From: Vagococcus fluvialis bH819
Lineage (GTDB): Bacteria > Bacillota > Bacilli > Lactobacillales > Vagococcaceae
Assembly: GCF_900163795.1 (NCBI RefSeq)
Contig: NZ_FWFD01000018.1
Location: 23,661 to 87,660, forward strand
DNA length: 64,000 nucleotides
Direction of reading: 5' to 3'
A model generated the notes under the pieces. That model saw only the letters and a list, made by a program, of their open reading frames with translations, was not told the DNA's origin and ran no database searches. The position numbers and the translations under genes are program-made. Shown piece after piece: positions 17,883-27,574 of this stretch (position 1 is its first letter; the number at the start of each line of letters is the position of its first letter).

Positions 17883-18977
17883 ATGTTTGGAATATTTGAT
17901 ATGTTTAAACCAGCTGAAACGTTTGTCATAGCTCATTCAGAAGAAATAAAACCAGCAACAATTAAAGAAGCGGGGCAATTAATTAATTATGTTATTGGTG
18001 TTAATAACGACTTGCTAGACCGTGGAAAAAGTGGCTGGTTAATCGTTAAAAAAACAGTCACTAAGAAAAAAATTGATACAGATATTTTTGCTATGCGTTT
18101 AGATTTACCGTTATTAGAAGATAACCCTTATTTTACTAACTTATTAGAGCCTTTTTATCAAAGTAAACCAGTTGAATTTGATGAATCGCTATTATTAGAA
18201 ATGGAAGAAACCGTTCAAGATGAAGGGAATGAGGTAGATGAAACACCCACTTTACCTAGTAATTTAGAGTCACTAGTTAAAAAAGGAACTGATGTTTTGG
18301 AGCAAGAGGAAACCCTTGTTCCAATAGAAATAACTGAAAGTTCAAATATATTGTCTGAAGAAAAAAATTTAGAGTATGAACAAGAAATTGAGCGATTGAA
18401 ATTAGAGTTAGAAGCTAAAAATGATTTACTGGCTAAACAAGTCCAAAAAGAAAAGGAAATTGTTGAATTTCAGAAAGTTGTACAAGTAGAAAATACTAAA
18501 GATATACCTGTTTCAAACGAATTTCCGGATATTGTAGGTTCAGCTTTACAGTCAAGATTAACTCAGTTAGAACAAGAAATTAAACAAAGAGATACTCGCT
18601 CACATATAAAAGAATCAATTGTTAATGATTTTCAAGATAAGAAAAAGAAAGCGATAGAAAATAAATTAATTGAGTTAGAAATTGAGAAAAATGTAAAACT
18701 TGAGAAACCAAAAGCTGATTATGAGCTGCTGGTAAAACAAATAGTTGATGAACACAATCAAATTAAAGAAAAAGAAATGAAGAATATTACAGATTATTAT
18801 GAAAAAGAGTGTCAAATTAAAATAAAAAATGAAACTGAAAAACATTCTGAAGAATTAGCGAATTACTTAAATGAACGAAAAAATGAGTTACTAAATTGGC
18901 AAAAATCTTTTAATAATGATATTGAGTCGCAATTAGGTAGTATGTATTATGTGTTCCAATTACCAGTTGAAGAATAG
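17883..18977 (+). CDS. Coiled-coil conjugation operon protein of unknown function
   Basis: 364 residues. The compact N-terminal part of about 100 residues (MFGIFDMFKPAETFVIAHSE...GWLIVKKTVTKKK) precedes an acidic linker and a long Lys/Glu coiled coil (about 155-335) ending in a hydrophobic tail. I recognise no family. Position between the prgL and pcfB equivalents suggests a cytoplasmic scaffold or substrate-recruitment role. Confidence 0.55.
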   Translation: MFGIFDMFKPAETFVIAHSEEIKPATIKEAGQLINYVIGVNNDLLDRGKSGWLIVKKTVTKKKIDTDIFAMRLDLPLLEDNPYFTNLLEPFYQSKPVEFDESLLLEMEETVQDEGNEVDETPTLPSNLESLVKKGTDVLEQEETLVPIEITESSNILSEEKNLEYEQEIERLKLELEAKNDLLAKQVQKEKEIVEFQKVVQVENTKDIPVSNEFPDIVGSALQSRLTQLEQEIKQRDTRSHIKESIVNDFQDKKKKAIENKLIELEIEKNVKLEKPKADYELLVKQIVDEHNQIKEKEMKNITDYYEKECQIKIKNETEKHSEELANYLNERKNELLNWQKSFNNDIESQLGSMYYVFQLPVEE

Positions 18978-19013
18978 CTTTAAAAGAAATAAAAATAAGC
19001 TAGGAGGGATTCA

Positions 19014-19499
19014 TTGGAACAGCAAGAAATGGTCCACCGTTGCGTTATGACAGGTACTAAAACGTTTGGCAAGACGATTGAGGTTCTTCTTTATTTATCA
19101 ATGGAAGGATTAACCAATTTAAAAGATAGTCAATTTCCAATGCACGGTGAAACAAATTTATATAAATTAATGAGTAGAAGTGATCCTCTCACTTCTGCTT
19201 TTTTAAATGAAAAAGTAGATTTTAACCAGTTGAAAGAGCAGTTAAACAATCAAGGGTTACCTTTTTCTTTTAGAGAAACAAAAGAAGGAACAGAGTTATT
19301 CTTTAGAGTTAAAGACCAAGAATTAGCTAAAAAAGCATTAGAACGGGTTATATTAGATATAAAAAAATCGCCCAAAAGTATTCTAAAAAAACCTGGTTCA
19401 ATGACTTTTGATGAAAAAGTAGCCTATGTGAAGCAATCTAATGCTTATAAAGGAAATATCTACACGACTAGAGCATTAAATAAAGGACGTGGTATTTAA
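19014..19499 (+). CDS. pcfB: PcfB-family (DUF3801) conjugation protein
   Basis: 161 residues from TTG 19014, with AGGAGGG upstream. The sequence matches the PcfB family: an N-terminal segment with MTGTKTFGKTIEVLLYLSME, then LPFSFRETKEGTELFFRVKD, then a C-terminal Lys-rich SILKKPGSMTFDEKV. PcfB lies before the coupling protein in pCF10-type operons, as here. Its stop overlaps the next start by one base. Confidence 0.85.
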   Translation: MEQQEMVHRCVMTGTKTFGKTIEVLLYLSMEGLTNLKDSQFPMHGETNLYKLMSRSDPLTSAFLNEKVDFNQLKEQLNNQGLPFSFRETKEGTELFFRVKDQELAKKALERVILDIKKSPKSILKKPGSMTFDEKVAYVKQSNAYKGNIYTTRALNKGRGI

Positions 19500-21307
19500 T
19501 GCAAATACATAAAAAAGAGTTTAAACCCTATCTATATAGAGGTTTATTACTTGCTTATATTGGTTATTGTTGTGGCAATTTTTGGATGGTTCTTCCAGGT
19601 TATGACCTGTACTCAAAAACTCATAATCTAATGACTAAAGACTTGAACGGAATTATATTAGATAATTCTGTTCAAGTTTTTTTATTACCATCAGTAGTAG
19701 GGCTATATTTAGGTGTTCTAGCTTTTCTAGTTAGCCTTATTTTTTACACCATAGATAATGATAAAGGTGTTTACCGAAATGGAGAGGAACATGGTTCTGC
19801 AAGATTTGCGAAAGTGGAAGAGATAGAAAAATTTTCAGATGAAAAGCCTGAAAATAATATTATTCTTACTAGAAATAGTCGAATGGGCTTAGATAATAAG
19901 CGAATACCTTATGAGCATCAAAAAAATAAGAATGCGGTTGTATTTGGTGGTCCAGGTTCAGGTAAAACATTTACATTTATTAAACCTAATATTATGCAGT
20001 TGAATTCAAGTTTCTTAACGATTGATCCTAAAGGCTTATTAATACGAGAAATGGGTCAGTTATTAGAAGATGCTGGATATAAAATCAAGATTTTTGACCT
20101 AAATAATCTATTAAATAGTGATATGTTTAACGTATTTTCTTATATAAAAACTGAGTTAGATATTGACCGAGTATTAGAAGCTATTACTGAAGGGACAAAA
20201 AAGAAAGAAAATAATAGTGGCGACGATTTTTGGAGACAAGCTGAAGGTTTGTTAATTCGAGCATTTATAGGTTTCTTATGGTACGACGGACAAGATAATA
20301 ACTATCTACCTCATTTGGGTATGATTGGTGATATGTTGCGATTAACTGAGAGAAAAGAGAAAGATACACCTAGTCCAGTTGAAGAGTGGTTTGAAGAATT
20401 AAATAGAAAACATCCTGATAATTATGCCTATAAACAGTGGACTTTGTTTAATGATTTATATAATGGTGAGACTCGTATGAGTGTTTTAGCAATTGCAGCT
20501 GGTCGTTATTCAATCTTTGACCATACGCAAGTAGTTGATATGATTCGCTACGATACGATGGATATTGAGTCATGGATAGATGAAAAAACGGCTGTATTTG
20601 TTACTATACCTGAGACAAATGATGCTTATAACTTTTTAGCGTCAATCTTTATTTCAACTGCCATGGAAACTCTTAGAAAAACCAAAGATGATATTTTAAC
20701 AGGCCTTGTTGATTTCAGAGAAACTCATCATTTCAGATTTTATTTAGATGAAATTGCCAACGTTGGACGTATTCCGAATGTTGACAAAGCCCTGGCAACG
20801 TTTAGAAGTAGGGACTTATCTCTTGTGTTAGTTCTACAAGCATTAGATCAGTTAAAAACAATGTATCCAAAAGGTTGGGCGACGTTGATAAATACCTGTG
20901 ATACGCTTCTTTTTCTTGGTGGTGACGAAAAGGAAACAACTGAATACTTATCAAAACGTGCTGGTAAACAAACCATTTCTGTTAGGAAAAATAGCCATAA
21001 TAAAGGTAGAAATGGTGGCGGTTCAGAAAGTCGAGATACTATTGGCCGTGATTTATTGACTCCTGATGAAATAGGCCGAATTAATGGGAATGAAGCCTTA
21101 CTGTATATCTCAGGACAGTTTGTATTTAAAGATGAAAAGTATGTTGTAAGTGACCATGAATACGCTGATTTACTTGCTAACAACCCAGGTGATGAACGTT
21201 GGTATCGTTATAAGCGTTATAAAAATGATGTTGAAAAATTATTAGATCAGGTTAAAAAAGAAAATGTGGTTAATCATGGAGTTGTTTCTGATGATATTGC
21301 TGCATAA
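19499..21307 (+). CDS. pcfC: VirD4/PcfC-type coupling protein
   Basis: 602 residues. Two N-terminal membrane segments (about 13-32 and 58-83) are followed by the TraG/VirD4 ATPase domain with Walker A GGPGSGKT (150-157) and Walker B YLDEIANVG (from 415), then RSRDLSLVLVLQALDQLK. This is the substrate receptor that docks the relaxosome to the channel; length and order match PcfC. Overlaps pcfB by one base. Confidence 0.94.
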   Translation: MQIHKKEFKPYLYRGLLLAYIGYCCGNFWMVLPGYDLYSKTHNLMTKDLNGIILDNSVQVFLLPSVVGLYLGVLAFLVSLIFYTIDNDKGVYRNGEEHGSARFAKVEEIEKFSDEKPENNIILTRNSRMGLDNKRIPYEHQKNKNAVVFGGPGSGKTFTFIKPNIMQLNSSFLTIDPKGLLIREMGQLLEDAGYKIKIFDLNNLLNSDMFNVFSYIKTELDIDRVLEAITEGTKKKENNSGDDFWRQAEGLLIRAFIGFLWYDGQDNNYLPHLGMIGDMLRLTERKEKDTPSPVEEWFEELNRKHPDNYAYKQWTLFNDLYNGETRMSVLAIAAGRYSIFDHTQVVDMIRYDTMDIESWIDEKTAVFVTIPETNDAYNFLASIFISTAMETLRKTKDDILTGLVDFRETHHFRFYLDEIANVGRIPNVDKALATFRSRDLSLVLVLQALDQLKTMYPKGWATLINTCDTLLFLGGDEKETTEYLSKRAGKQTISVRKNSHNKGRNGGGSESRDTIGRDLLTPDEIGRINGNEALLYISGQFVFKDEKYVVSDHEYADLLANNPGDERWYRYKRYKNDVEKLLDQVKKENVVNHGVVSDDIAA

Positions 21308-21323
21308 ATAAAGGAGAATTTTT

Positions 21324-21482
21324 ATGTTTGTATTTGTACTACTAATCATTTGGTCCTTTTGCCTTTCTTGTTTATTTAAGGAGGTGATTCCTCGAGTTTA
21401 TATTTATCTAGCATTAGTCTTTACCATTGTGGCAACTTATTTTTATATTCAATCTAATTTTTACTACGTTATTTTAAGTTAG
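21324..21482 (+). CDS. 52-aa two-helix membrane protein
   Basis: ATG 21324 follows AAAGGAG by eight bases. Two hydrophobic segments (MFVFVLLIIWSFCLSCLF and VYIYLALVFTIVATYFYI) are separated by KEVIPR. Located where pCF10 has a similarly small gene after pcfC. No known function; the strong site and tight spacing support it being real. Confidence 0.65.
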   Translation: MFVFVLLIIWSFCLSCLFKEVIPRVYIYLALVFTIVATYFYIQSNFYYVILS

Positions 21483-21498
21483 GAGGTATCTAGTTAGT

Positions 21499-24400
21499 AT
21501 GGGACAAACGCATAAAGAAAGAGTAAAATCTCTTGAAATCGCTCAAAATGTAGATATTTTATCAGTTGCAGATGCACTTGGTATGGGGCTTGAACGGTCA
21601 GGACGAACGTATCAATGGTCAAAACATGACAGTCTGAAAATCACACCGAGTAAAAATAGTTTTTACTGGAACTCTCGCTCAAAAGGTGGGGGTTCTATTC
21701 AGTTAGTAATGGCAGTTAATGAGTGTTCCTATAAGGAAGCTATTAAATTCATTAATGAAAATGAACTAAGTGAGTTTAAAGACCAGGTATTAGCACCTGA
21801 AAAACCTTTTGTTTACTTTCTTAAAGAGGATAAAGATTTATCTAAAACAAAAGACTATTTAATAAACGAACGTCAACTGTCGAAAGAGACAGTTGATTTT
21901 TTTATTGAAAAAAACGTGATAACGCAAGGAAAATACAAAGATAAGATTAATAACCATGAAGAAACAGCAATTGTTTTTAAACATACTGATTTAACGGGTA
22001 CAGTCAAAGGGATGTCTTATCAAGGGATAGATGCTTTTCCGGAGATTCACGGAGACAGAACACGTTTAAAACGTGTCTACGGTGACGGTTATTATGGGTT
22101 AAGCGTACCTATAGGTCATGTTCCAAAAGGAAAAGATATTTCTATTGATAATCCATTAAAAATAATTGCATTTGAAGCTCCAATTGATTTAATGAGCTAC
22201 TACGAATTAAATAAAAACAACTTAAATAATGTTGTTTTACTAGCTATGAATGGCTTTAAAAAAGGGACTTTATCCACTTATATTGCTAATTCACTGGGTT
22301 CAAATTTATCAGACGAAAAAAAACAAACTTTTCTTGAAGATATGCAAAAGATGGCCAAAAAGAAAGTGCCATTTATTCAGCTGACTCTTGCGGTTGATAA
22401 TGACAAAGCTGGCCATAATTTTATTAATGAATTTGGAATTGATTTCATAGATGTTCAAACCGATTTACCACCTATTAAGGAGGGGGTAGATAAATCAGAC
22501 TGGAACGAAGTTTTAAAAGAGACTAAATCAGTTTTAAAAGGGGATATAGTGATGGATGAAGTACCACAATCACGTACAAGATTAGATATTTCAAAAGGCA
22601 AATTAGCAAGACTAGAGGGTGAATTTAATTCTAAGGTAGAACAAGTTTACGTTCATGCAGCAAAAACGAATGGCCAACCAATGAATGATAAAAGAGGCGG
22701 ATATCGCCACATTCATCAACAAGAAAAAAAGGAAGATGCAGTTTTTAACACCTTGAAAGAAATCAAGGAACAGAAAAAGCGTGTTGAAAAATTGGAACGT
22801 CAAGCGGAATTAAAGGAAATGGGGTTTAATCGACAAGGTGGCTTAAACATGATTGTTGAGAATATTCCACGTATTCAAGAAGAAATTGAGAAGTCTAAAC
22901 GTGGAGAGTCACTTTTTAGCAAAACAACTATAAGGAAATATGAAAAGAAATTAAATGATTTACTCATTACACAAGCCATTTCTAAAGTTTCAAATCCTCA
23001 ATTGAAGGAATTGGTTGAGTCCGGAAAGGTCACTCAATGGAATAAGAACCCTACTATTCATTTTGTTGCTGGTTTAAGAAAAGTTGCTTTAGAGTTAAAA
23101 CCAACTGGAGAACTTGACGTATCGGCAAAATTTCCTCCTAAAACTGATGAAGAGAAAAAAATTGTTTCTGAATTACTTCAAAAAGAAGTGTCATTAACTC
23201 AAGAAAAGGAGCAAAAAGCAGATATGAAAACTAATGAGGAATTATCTGATTATTTTAAAGTCGAATTTAATGAGACTAACCCAATGAAAGGAATTGTTAG
23301 CCTTGAAGGTGAGATAGTAACCCTTGATTTAATTGAAAAAATTAAACTGTTTGACCAATCAGCTACAAATGAACCAGGTTATTATAAATTCTTTTTTGAT
23401 GAATTTAAGAATGGTGAAAAGGTCAGTCAATTGAGGATAGATATTGGAGACGGAATAGGTAGAAATCAAAAATATTACCAACAATTAGAGGAAAAAGTAG
23501 TGACTTTTCCGAAAAAAGAGGTAGCTGAGAAGGACACTGAAACAAGCAAAAAAGAACATATAGTACCTAAAAAAGCTGATTCTATTGAAAAGGTAGATAC
23601 AGAAAATGAAGTAATACCAGTATCAGCAACATCTACTGAAAATACAGAAATAGATGTTCCTGAAAATAAAAGTATGACCTATAATTTTTTAGTTTCTATT
23701 GAAGAAGGATTAAACGATACGCTTAATCAAATGGCATTAACTGATTCCCCTACCCAAAATTATTTAACAGAAACAGAAGTTAAGCAATTGTTATCGACTC
23801 ATTTAGATAAGGTAGAACACTTGATACAACATTTTTCTGATTCTGCTAATCAACTAGAGAACCCCACTAAAGAACAAACTGAACGCATACAAAAAGGCTT
23901 ACGAGATACGATTAAAGAGGTATCTAATCAATTTAAAGAAGCGTTAAAAGAATCTCTGACGCATAAGAAGAATGAAATTATTACCTTTCCTAAACGAAAA
24001 GCGGATGAGATTCGCCAACATATATCGACTGCTTTTAGAAGTCGATTGTTAAAAATCAATCAATCAATTCAAGCGTTTGTTGATAAGGTTGATCAAAAAT
24101 ATAAGGATACTGAAAAACTTTATCCTGATGAAAAATTGGAAAATCCAATTACTGAAGGCGGAGATATTTCACCCGATGTCACACCATTAGAAAAAAATAG
24201 TGACACTATTTTGATTAAAGATACTTTAGAAAAAGAGCTTGTTCCTAGTGAAGATATGATTCAACTAGGACGAAACTATTCTTCTTTACTTGCCGAAATG
24301 GACGATTTAAAAGAACAAATTAGTCAATCAATCAGTCAAAATCCTTTATTAGATGTGTCAAATTTACAACAAAAACTAAAAATTAATCAGGACAGTATCA

Positions 24401-25656
24401 AAGAAGTTGGAGAGAAATTAAATAAGCTGCGACTACCAATTAACCCCGATAAAACAATGACTAGCAATATAGATACTGTAGCAAAGTTATCTATCCTAGT
24501 CGCACAAAGAGATAGTCTGTTAGCCGAAAGAGACCAATGGGTGAGCCACCCTGATTTTCTTAATCAGAAAATAGAATCAACTAATTTAGAATCACCACTA
24601 AATCAATTTAAGAAATGTGACGCTCAAATTATAGCGATTGATAAGCTAATAGTTGAGCTACAAAATGGAAAAGAAGTTAATTCATCTGAGTTTTTACAAA
24701 CGGCACGAGTAGAGCAATTAGTTACAAAAGAGGTTATCAATAAGCCTGTAACGGAGCAAATTCATGCAGAGACTAAAGACATTAAACGTGAGGAAGTTTT
24801 AACAGATAGTGATATTAAAAAACTGACAGATACTGTTAAAGACCAAAGAATGATGTTACTAAATCCTGATGTATTTAAAAAATATTTAGACTCAACAACT
24901 AAGTTACATTCTTATTCACCTAAAAATATTCAGTTGATTGTGAGCCAATTTCCTGAAGCAACACAAGTTGCTAGTGAGAATAAATGGAAGCAACTTGGCT
25001 ATGAATTAACAGCTGATGCTAAACCTATTCATGTTTATGCTCCAGTTGTTTCAGAGGGAGAAGTAGATAAAAAAGGAGACATTCAATTTTACTTGAAACC
25101 AGTTTATGACGTAAGCCAAACGACTGGAAAAGAAAATTTTCAGTCATTTCAACTGAATGAAAATGACAAGGAACAAGTATCGAAGGTCATTTATGGTTTA
25201 ACAGATAACGTGACCAATAAGGAGCTGGTTAATCAAATACCAGTTAATTCTATTGGTAAAAACTTTAATGAAATCATGAAGAGTTACATTGATTTAACGG
25301 TAGAACAATCATTAAAAACGACCTCACAAGGTCTACAAAGACAGTTTGAAGTTAACGCAATATCTTATGTAATTGCCAATCATTTAGGCTTAGAGAGCGA
25401 AAAAATGTACTCACTAGAAGAATTAAAGCAGTTCAATACAAGTCCTAATTCAATGAAAAATTTAGACAACTCACTTATAACTATCTCCAAGCATTCAGAT
25501 AAATTAGTTCAATCTATCAATCAGAAAGTGAATGGTAAAGCTCAACAAAAAAATAAATTTGAGGAACGAGTTGCTGAAGGTCAGGCAATGAATAAACAAG
25601 TTGAATGTAGTCGTCCAACACAAGAACAGGAACAAAAACAATCACTAAGACGTTAA
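21499..25656 (+). CDS. 1385-aa TOPRIM/primase-like protein with a dead ArdC-zincin C-terminus
   Basis: The N-terminal 90 residues resemble a DUF3991/zinc-finger-like module of primases without a clear zinc ligand set. A TOPRIM-like domain follows, with FEAPIDLMSYYE (about 225) and TLAVDNDKAG (about 296). Long charged and coiled regions fill 350-1080. The C-terminus (about 1110-1360) resembles the next protein: an ArdC N-terminal-like domain (LHSYSPKNIQLIVSQFPEAT, LKPVYDVSQT), then a zincin-like region where the HExxH equivalent reads KSYID. Both proteins share NKFEERVA near the end. Probably acts on transferred DNA in the recipient or at oriT. Confidence 0.75.
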   Translation: MGQTHKERVKSLEIAQNVDILSVADALGMGLERSGRTYQWSKHDSLKITPSKNSFYWNSRSKGGGSIQLVMAVNECSYKEAIKFINENELSEFKDQVLAPEKPFVYFLKEDKDLSKTKDYLINERQLSKETVDFFIEKNVITQGKYKDKINNHEETAIVFKHTDLTGTVKGMSYQGIDAFPEIHGDRTRLKRVYGDGYYGLSVPIGHVPKGKDISIDNPLKIIAFEAPIDLMSYYELNKNNLNNVVLLAMNGFKKGTLSTYIANSLGSNLSDEKKQTFLEDMQKMAKKKVPFIQLTLAVDNDKAGHNFINEFGIDFIDVQTDLPPIKEGVDKSDWNEVLKETKSVLKGDIVMDEVPQSRTRLDISKGKLARLEGEFNSKVEQVYVHAAKTNGQPMNDKRGGYRHIHQQEKKEDAVFNTLKEIKEQKKRVEKLERQAELKEMGFNRQGGLNMIVENIPRIQEEIEKSKRGESLFSKTTIRKYEKKLNDLLITQAISKVSNPQLKELVESGKVTQWNKNPTIHFVAGLRKVALELKPTGELDVSAKFPPKTDEEKKIVSELLQKEVSLTQEKEQKADMKTNEELSDYFKVEFNETNPMKGIVSLEGEIVTLDLIEKIKLFDQSATNEPGYYKFFFDEFKNGEKVSQLRIDIGDGIGRNQKYYQQLEEKVVTFPKKEVAEKDTETSKKEHIVPKKADSIEKVDTENEVIPVSATSTENTEIDVPENKSMTYNFLVSIEEGLNDTLNQMALTDSPTQNYLTETEVKQLLSTHLDKVEHLIQHFSDSANQLENPTKEQTERIQKGLRDTIKEVSNQFKEALKESLTHKKNEIITFPKRKADEIRQHISTAFRSRLLKINQSIQAFVDKVDQKYKDTEKLYPDEKLENPITEGGDISPDVTPLEKNSDTILIKDTLEKELVPSEDMIQLGRNYSSLLAEMDDLKEQISQSISQNPLLDVSNLQQKLKINQDSIKEVGEKLNKLRLPINPDKTMTSNIDTVAKLSILVAQRDSLLAERDQWVSHPDFLNQKIESTNLESPLNQFKKCDAQIIAIDKLIVELQNGKEVNSSEFLQTARVEQLVTKEVINKPVTEQIHAETKDIKREEVLTDSDIKKLTDTVKDQRMMLLNPDVFKKYLDSTTKLHSYSPKNIQLIVSQFPEATQVASENKWKQLGYELTADAKPIHVYAPVVSEGEVDKKGDIQFYLKPVYDVSQTTGKENFQSFQLNENDKEQVSKVIYGLTDNVTNKELVNQIPVNSIGKNFNEIMKSYIDLTVEQSLKTTSQGLQRQFEVNAISYVIANHLGLESEKMYSLEELKQFNTSPNSMKNLDNSLITISKHSDKLVQSINQKVNGKAQQKNKFEERVAEGQAMNKQVECSRPTQEQEQKQSLRR

Positions 25657-25672
25657 ACAAAGGAGCTTACAC

Positions 25673-26740
25673 ATGGTAGAAAAATCTAAAATTAAAGAGA
25701 AACAACCTATTGATTCCTCACTATCAGAAATTATCAAAGCGAAAGATTATAAAAAACTATCACGTCATTTAGAAGATGGTATTGAAAAATATCTTCATAG
25801 TGACGACTACATTAATTACTTAAAGTTTATCTCACAATTTCATAAATATTCCTCCAAGAACGTGCAATTAATCTTGGAACAGAATCCTGATGCAAGCCGA
25901 GTGGCTGGTTTTCAGACGTGGAAAAAAATGGATAGATACGTAAAAAAAGGTTCGAAGGCTCTATTTATTTATGCTCCCTATACAGTTGATAAGAAAGATA
26001 AAGATGGAACTGTCATGGTCGATGATAATGGTACACCCTTAAAAAGTACCCGCTTTATGTTGAAGCCTGTATTCGATGTGAGTCAGACTGAAGGTGAAAA
26101 ACCACTTCCTAAACAAGTTTATAATTTGACTGAGGAACTAGATGATCCTAAAAAATTTGTAGCTTACTACAATCTATTGAAAGACCTAAGTCCTGTCGAT
26201 ATTTCAATTGAACCAATTCAATCAAGAGCTAATGGTTACTACAATGTAACGGATAAAAGAATTGTTGTTAAGGAAGGACTAGGCGAAGTCATGACGTTAA
26301 AAGTGATGATACATGAAATGGCTCATGCGATTTTACATGCTGATTCATCTGCTTTTTTTGGTGATAAGACGTATCGCAAACAAGAATTTGAAGCTGAATC
26401 TGTGGCTTATATTGTTAGTGACCACTTAGGATTTGATACGAGTGACTACTCATTTGGTTATCTTTCTTCATGGACTGATAGAGGAAATGAGCTATCAGAT
26501 TTAACCGATTCTTTGGAAAAAATTACAAAGGAAGCTAGTAAATTAATTGAGTCAATTGATAAAACATTGACTCAAATTTACACTTTAAATGCTCCTGAAA
26601 ATAAATTTGAGGAACGTGTAGCCATTGCTAGAAATTTGCCCGTCGCTATTCCTAGAGAGCCAAAAAAGGAGTACAGACAGGCTGAACCAACTCCAAAAAA
26701 GACGGTTGAGAACTCGCTTAATAGTAGAATGTCTCAATAA
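25673..26740 (+). CDS. ArdC-like protein with zincin metallopeptidase domain
   Basis: 355 residues. The N-terminal ArdC/DUF1738-type domain (FHKYSSKNVQLILEQNPDAS, FQTWKKMDRYVKKGSKAL, FMLKPVFDVSQTEG) is followed by an IrrE/ImmA-like zincin with HEMAH (214-218) and a downstream EAESVAYIV that gives the third ligand. ArdC proteins are antirestriction and ssDNA-binding factors of conjugative plasmids. It sits next to oriT, where early entry into the recipient would favour such a role. Sixteen bases after its larger paralogue. Confidence 0.82.
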   Translation: MVEKSKIKEKQPIDSSLSEIIKAKDYKKLSRHLEDGIEKYLHSDDYINYLKFISQFHKYSSKNVQLILEQNPDASRVAGFQTWKKMDRYVKKGSKALFIYAPYTVDKKDKDGTVMVDDNGTPLKSTRFMLKPVFDVSQTEGEKPLPKQVYNLTEELDDPKKFVAYYNLLKDLSPVDISIEPIQSRANGYYNVTDKRIVVKEGLGEVMTLKVMIHEMAHAILHADSSAFFGDKTYRKQEFEAESVAYIVSDHLGFDTSDYSFGYLSSWTDRGNELSDLTDSLEKITKEASKLIESIDKTLTQIYTLNAPENKFEERVAIARNLPVAIPREPKKEYRQAEPTPKKTVENSLNSRMSQ

Positions 26741-26763
26741 ATTTAATCAAAAAAGAGAGGGAT

Positions 26764-27045
26764 ATGTGTATGTTGCAGCTATCAGATGAAGCACGATTTA
26801 TAATTATTCAACAATTTACAGATGAAACAGTTCCTAATGGAACTGTGATTCATCCAAAGAAAAAAGAAAAGAAAAAGGGTTCACTTACTAAAGAAATTCA
26901 ACAATTAATTCATGATTACACTGAATTAGAAATTGAAATTGACCTTGCACCTTATGAAGAAGCTGAAAAATTTTTAAGAAAATTAGCAGTTGGTGAACCT
27001 TACAATGAGTTTATTAATTCACTACTCAGACCTTACATGAGTTAA
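26764..27045 (+). CDS. 93-aa hypothetical protein upstream of oriT
   Basis: ATG 26764 with AGAGAGG upstream; a second ATG lies two codons later. It has a Lys-rich stretch (HPKKKEKKKGS) between two helical parts. No recognised domain. It is the last gene before the oriT-like region and may be a relaxosome or regulatory accessory protein. Confidence 0.5.
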   Translation: MCMLQLSDEARFIIIQQFTDETVPNGTVIHPKKKEKKKGSLTKEIQQLIHDYTELEIEIDLAPYEEAEKFLRKLAVGEPYNEFINSLLRPYMS

Positions 27046-27070
27046 AAGCAAAACAACCAAAAGAAGAAAA

Positions 27071-27185
27071 AAAGGGGATTGGGGAAACCCCAACTATTAA
27101 ACAACCTCCACCGTGATTTTGGGTGGAGGTTGTTTAAATTTATGTCATTGGGGGACCAATGACTATGCTTGCAAGAGCAAAGTCT
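27071..27185 (+). other. oriT: Candidate oriT with inverted repeats and nic-like site
   Basis: Between the accessory genes and pcfF/pcfG, where pCF10 has its oriT. It contains a small GGGGAAACCCC repeat (27081-27091), a perfect 16-bp stem TTAAACAACCTCCACC (27097-27112) with its complement at 27122-27137, and a second stem GTCATTGG (27144-27151) with CCAATGAC (27156-27163). The sequence right after the second stem, TATGCTTGCA (27164-27173), resembles the nic region of P-type relaxases, which are usually cut a few bases after an inverted repeat. The nic position is an inference. Confidence 0.7.
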
Positions 27186-27220
27186 GACGCTTAGAGAAAG
27201 ATTTGTAAAGGAGTAAATTC

Positions 27221-27574
27221 ATGGAACGTTATCGTCATAAGGAACAAAAAATAAGATTTACTGAAGACGAGTTTAATTACGTTTTATCAAAAATGGCAGA
27301 TAGTAGAAAAAAAAAATTTCAACATTTTGCCCTTGATATGTTAATTCAAGGAGAAGTTTCTTTTGTTGATTACACGGAATTGAGAAGGTTAGTGTACGAA
27401 GTAAAAAAAATAGGAACTAATATTAATCAAATAGTAAGACTAGCTAATCAATTTGATGATATTTCAGTTACTGATATAAAAATGCTAACACAAACATTAT
27501 CAAATTTAACTGAACTAGTTGAAACTGAATTACAGAAGCAACAAGAAAAACATAGTCTAAAGGATTGTGAGTAA
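27221..27574 (+). CDS. pcfF: PcfF-like relaxosome accessory protein (MobC type)
   Basis: 117 residues, the length of PcfF of pCF10 (about 118). AAAGGAG precedes ATG 27221. The sequence has a ribbon-helix-helix-like N-terminus (IRFTEDEFNYVLSKMADS) and the MobC-like core (IGTNINQIVRLANQ). It binds oriT and recruits the relaxase in the pCF10 system. The relaxase gene starts directly after its stop. Confidence 0.88.
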   Translation: MERYRHKEQKIRFTEDEFNYVLSKMADSRKKKFQHFALDMLIQGEVSFVDYTELRRLVYEVKKIGTNINQIVRLANQFDDISVTDIKMLTQTLSNLTELVETELQKQQEKHSLKDCE

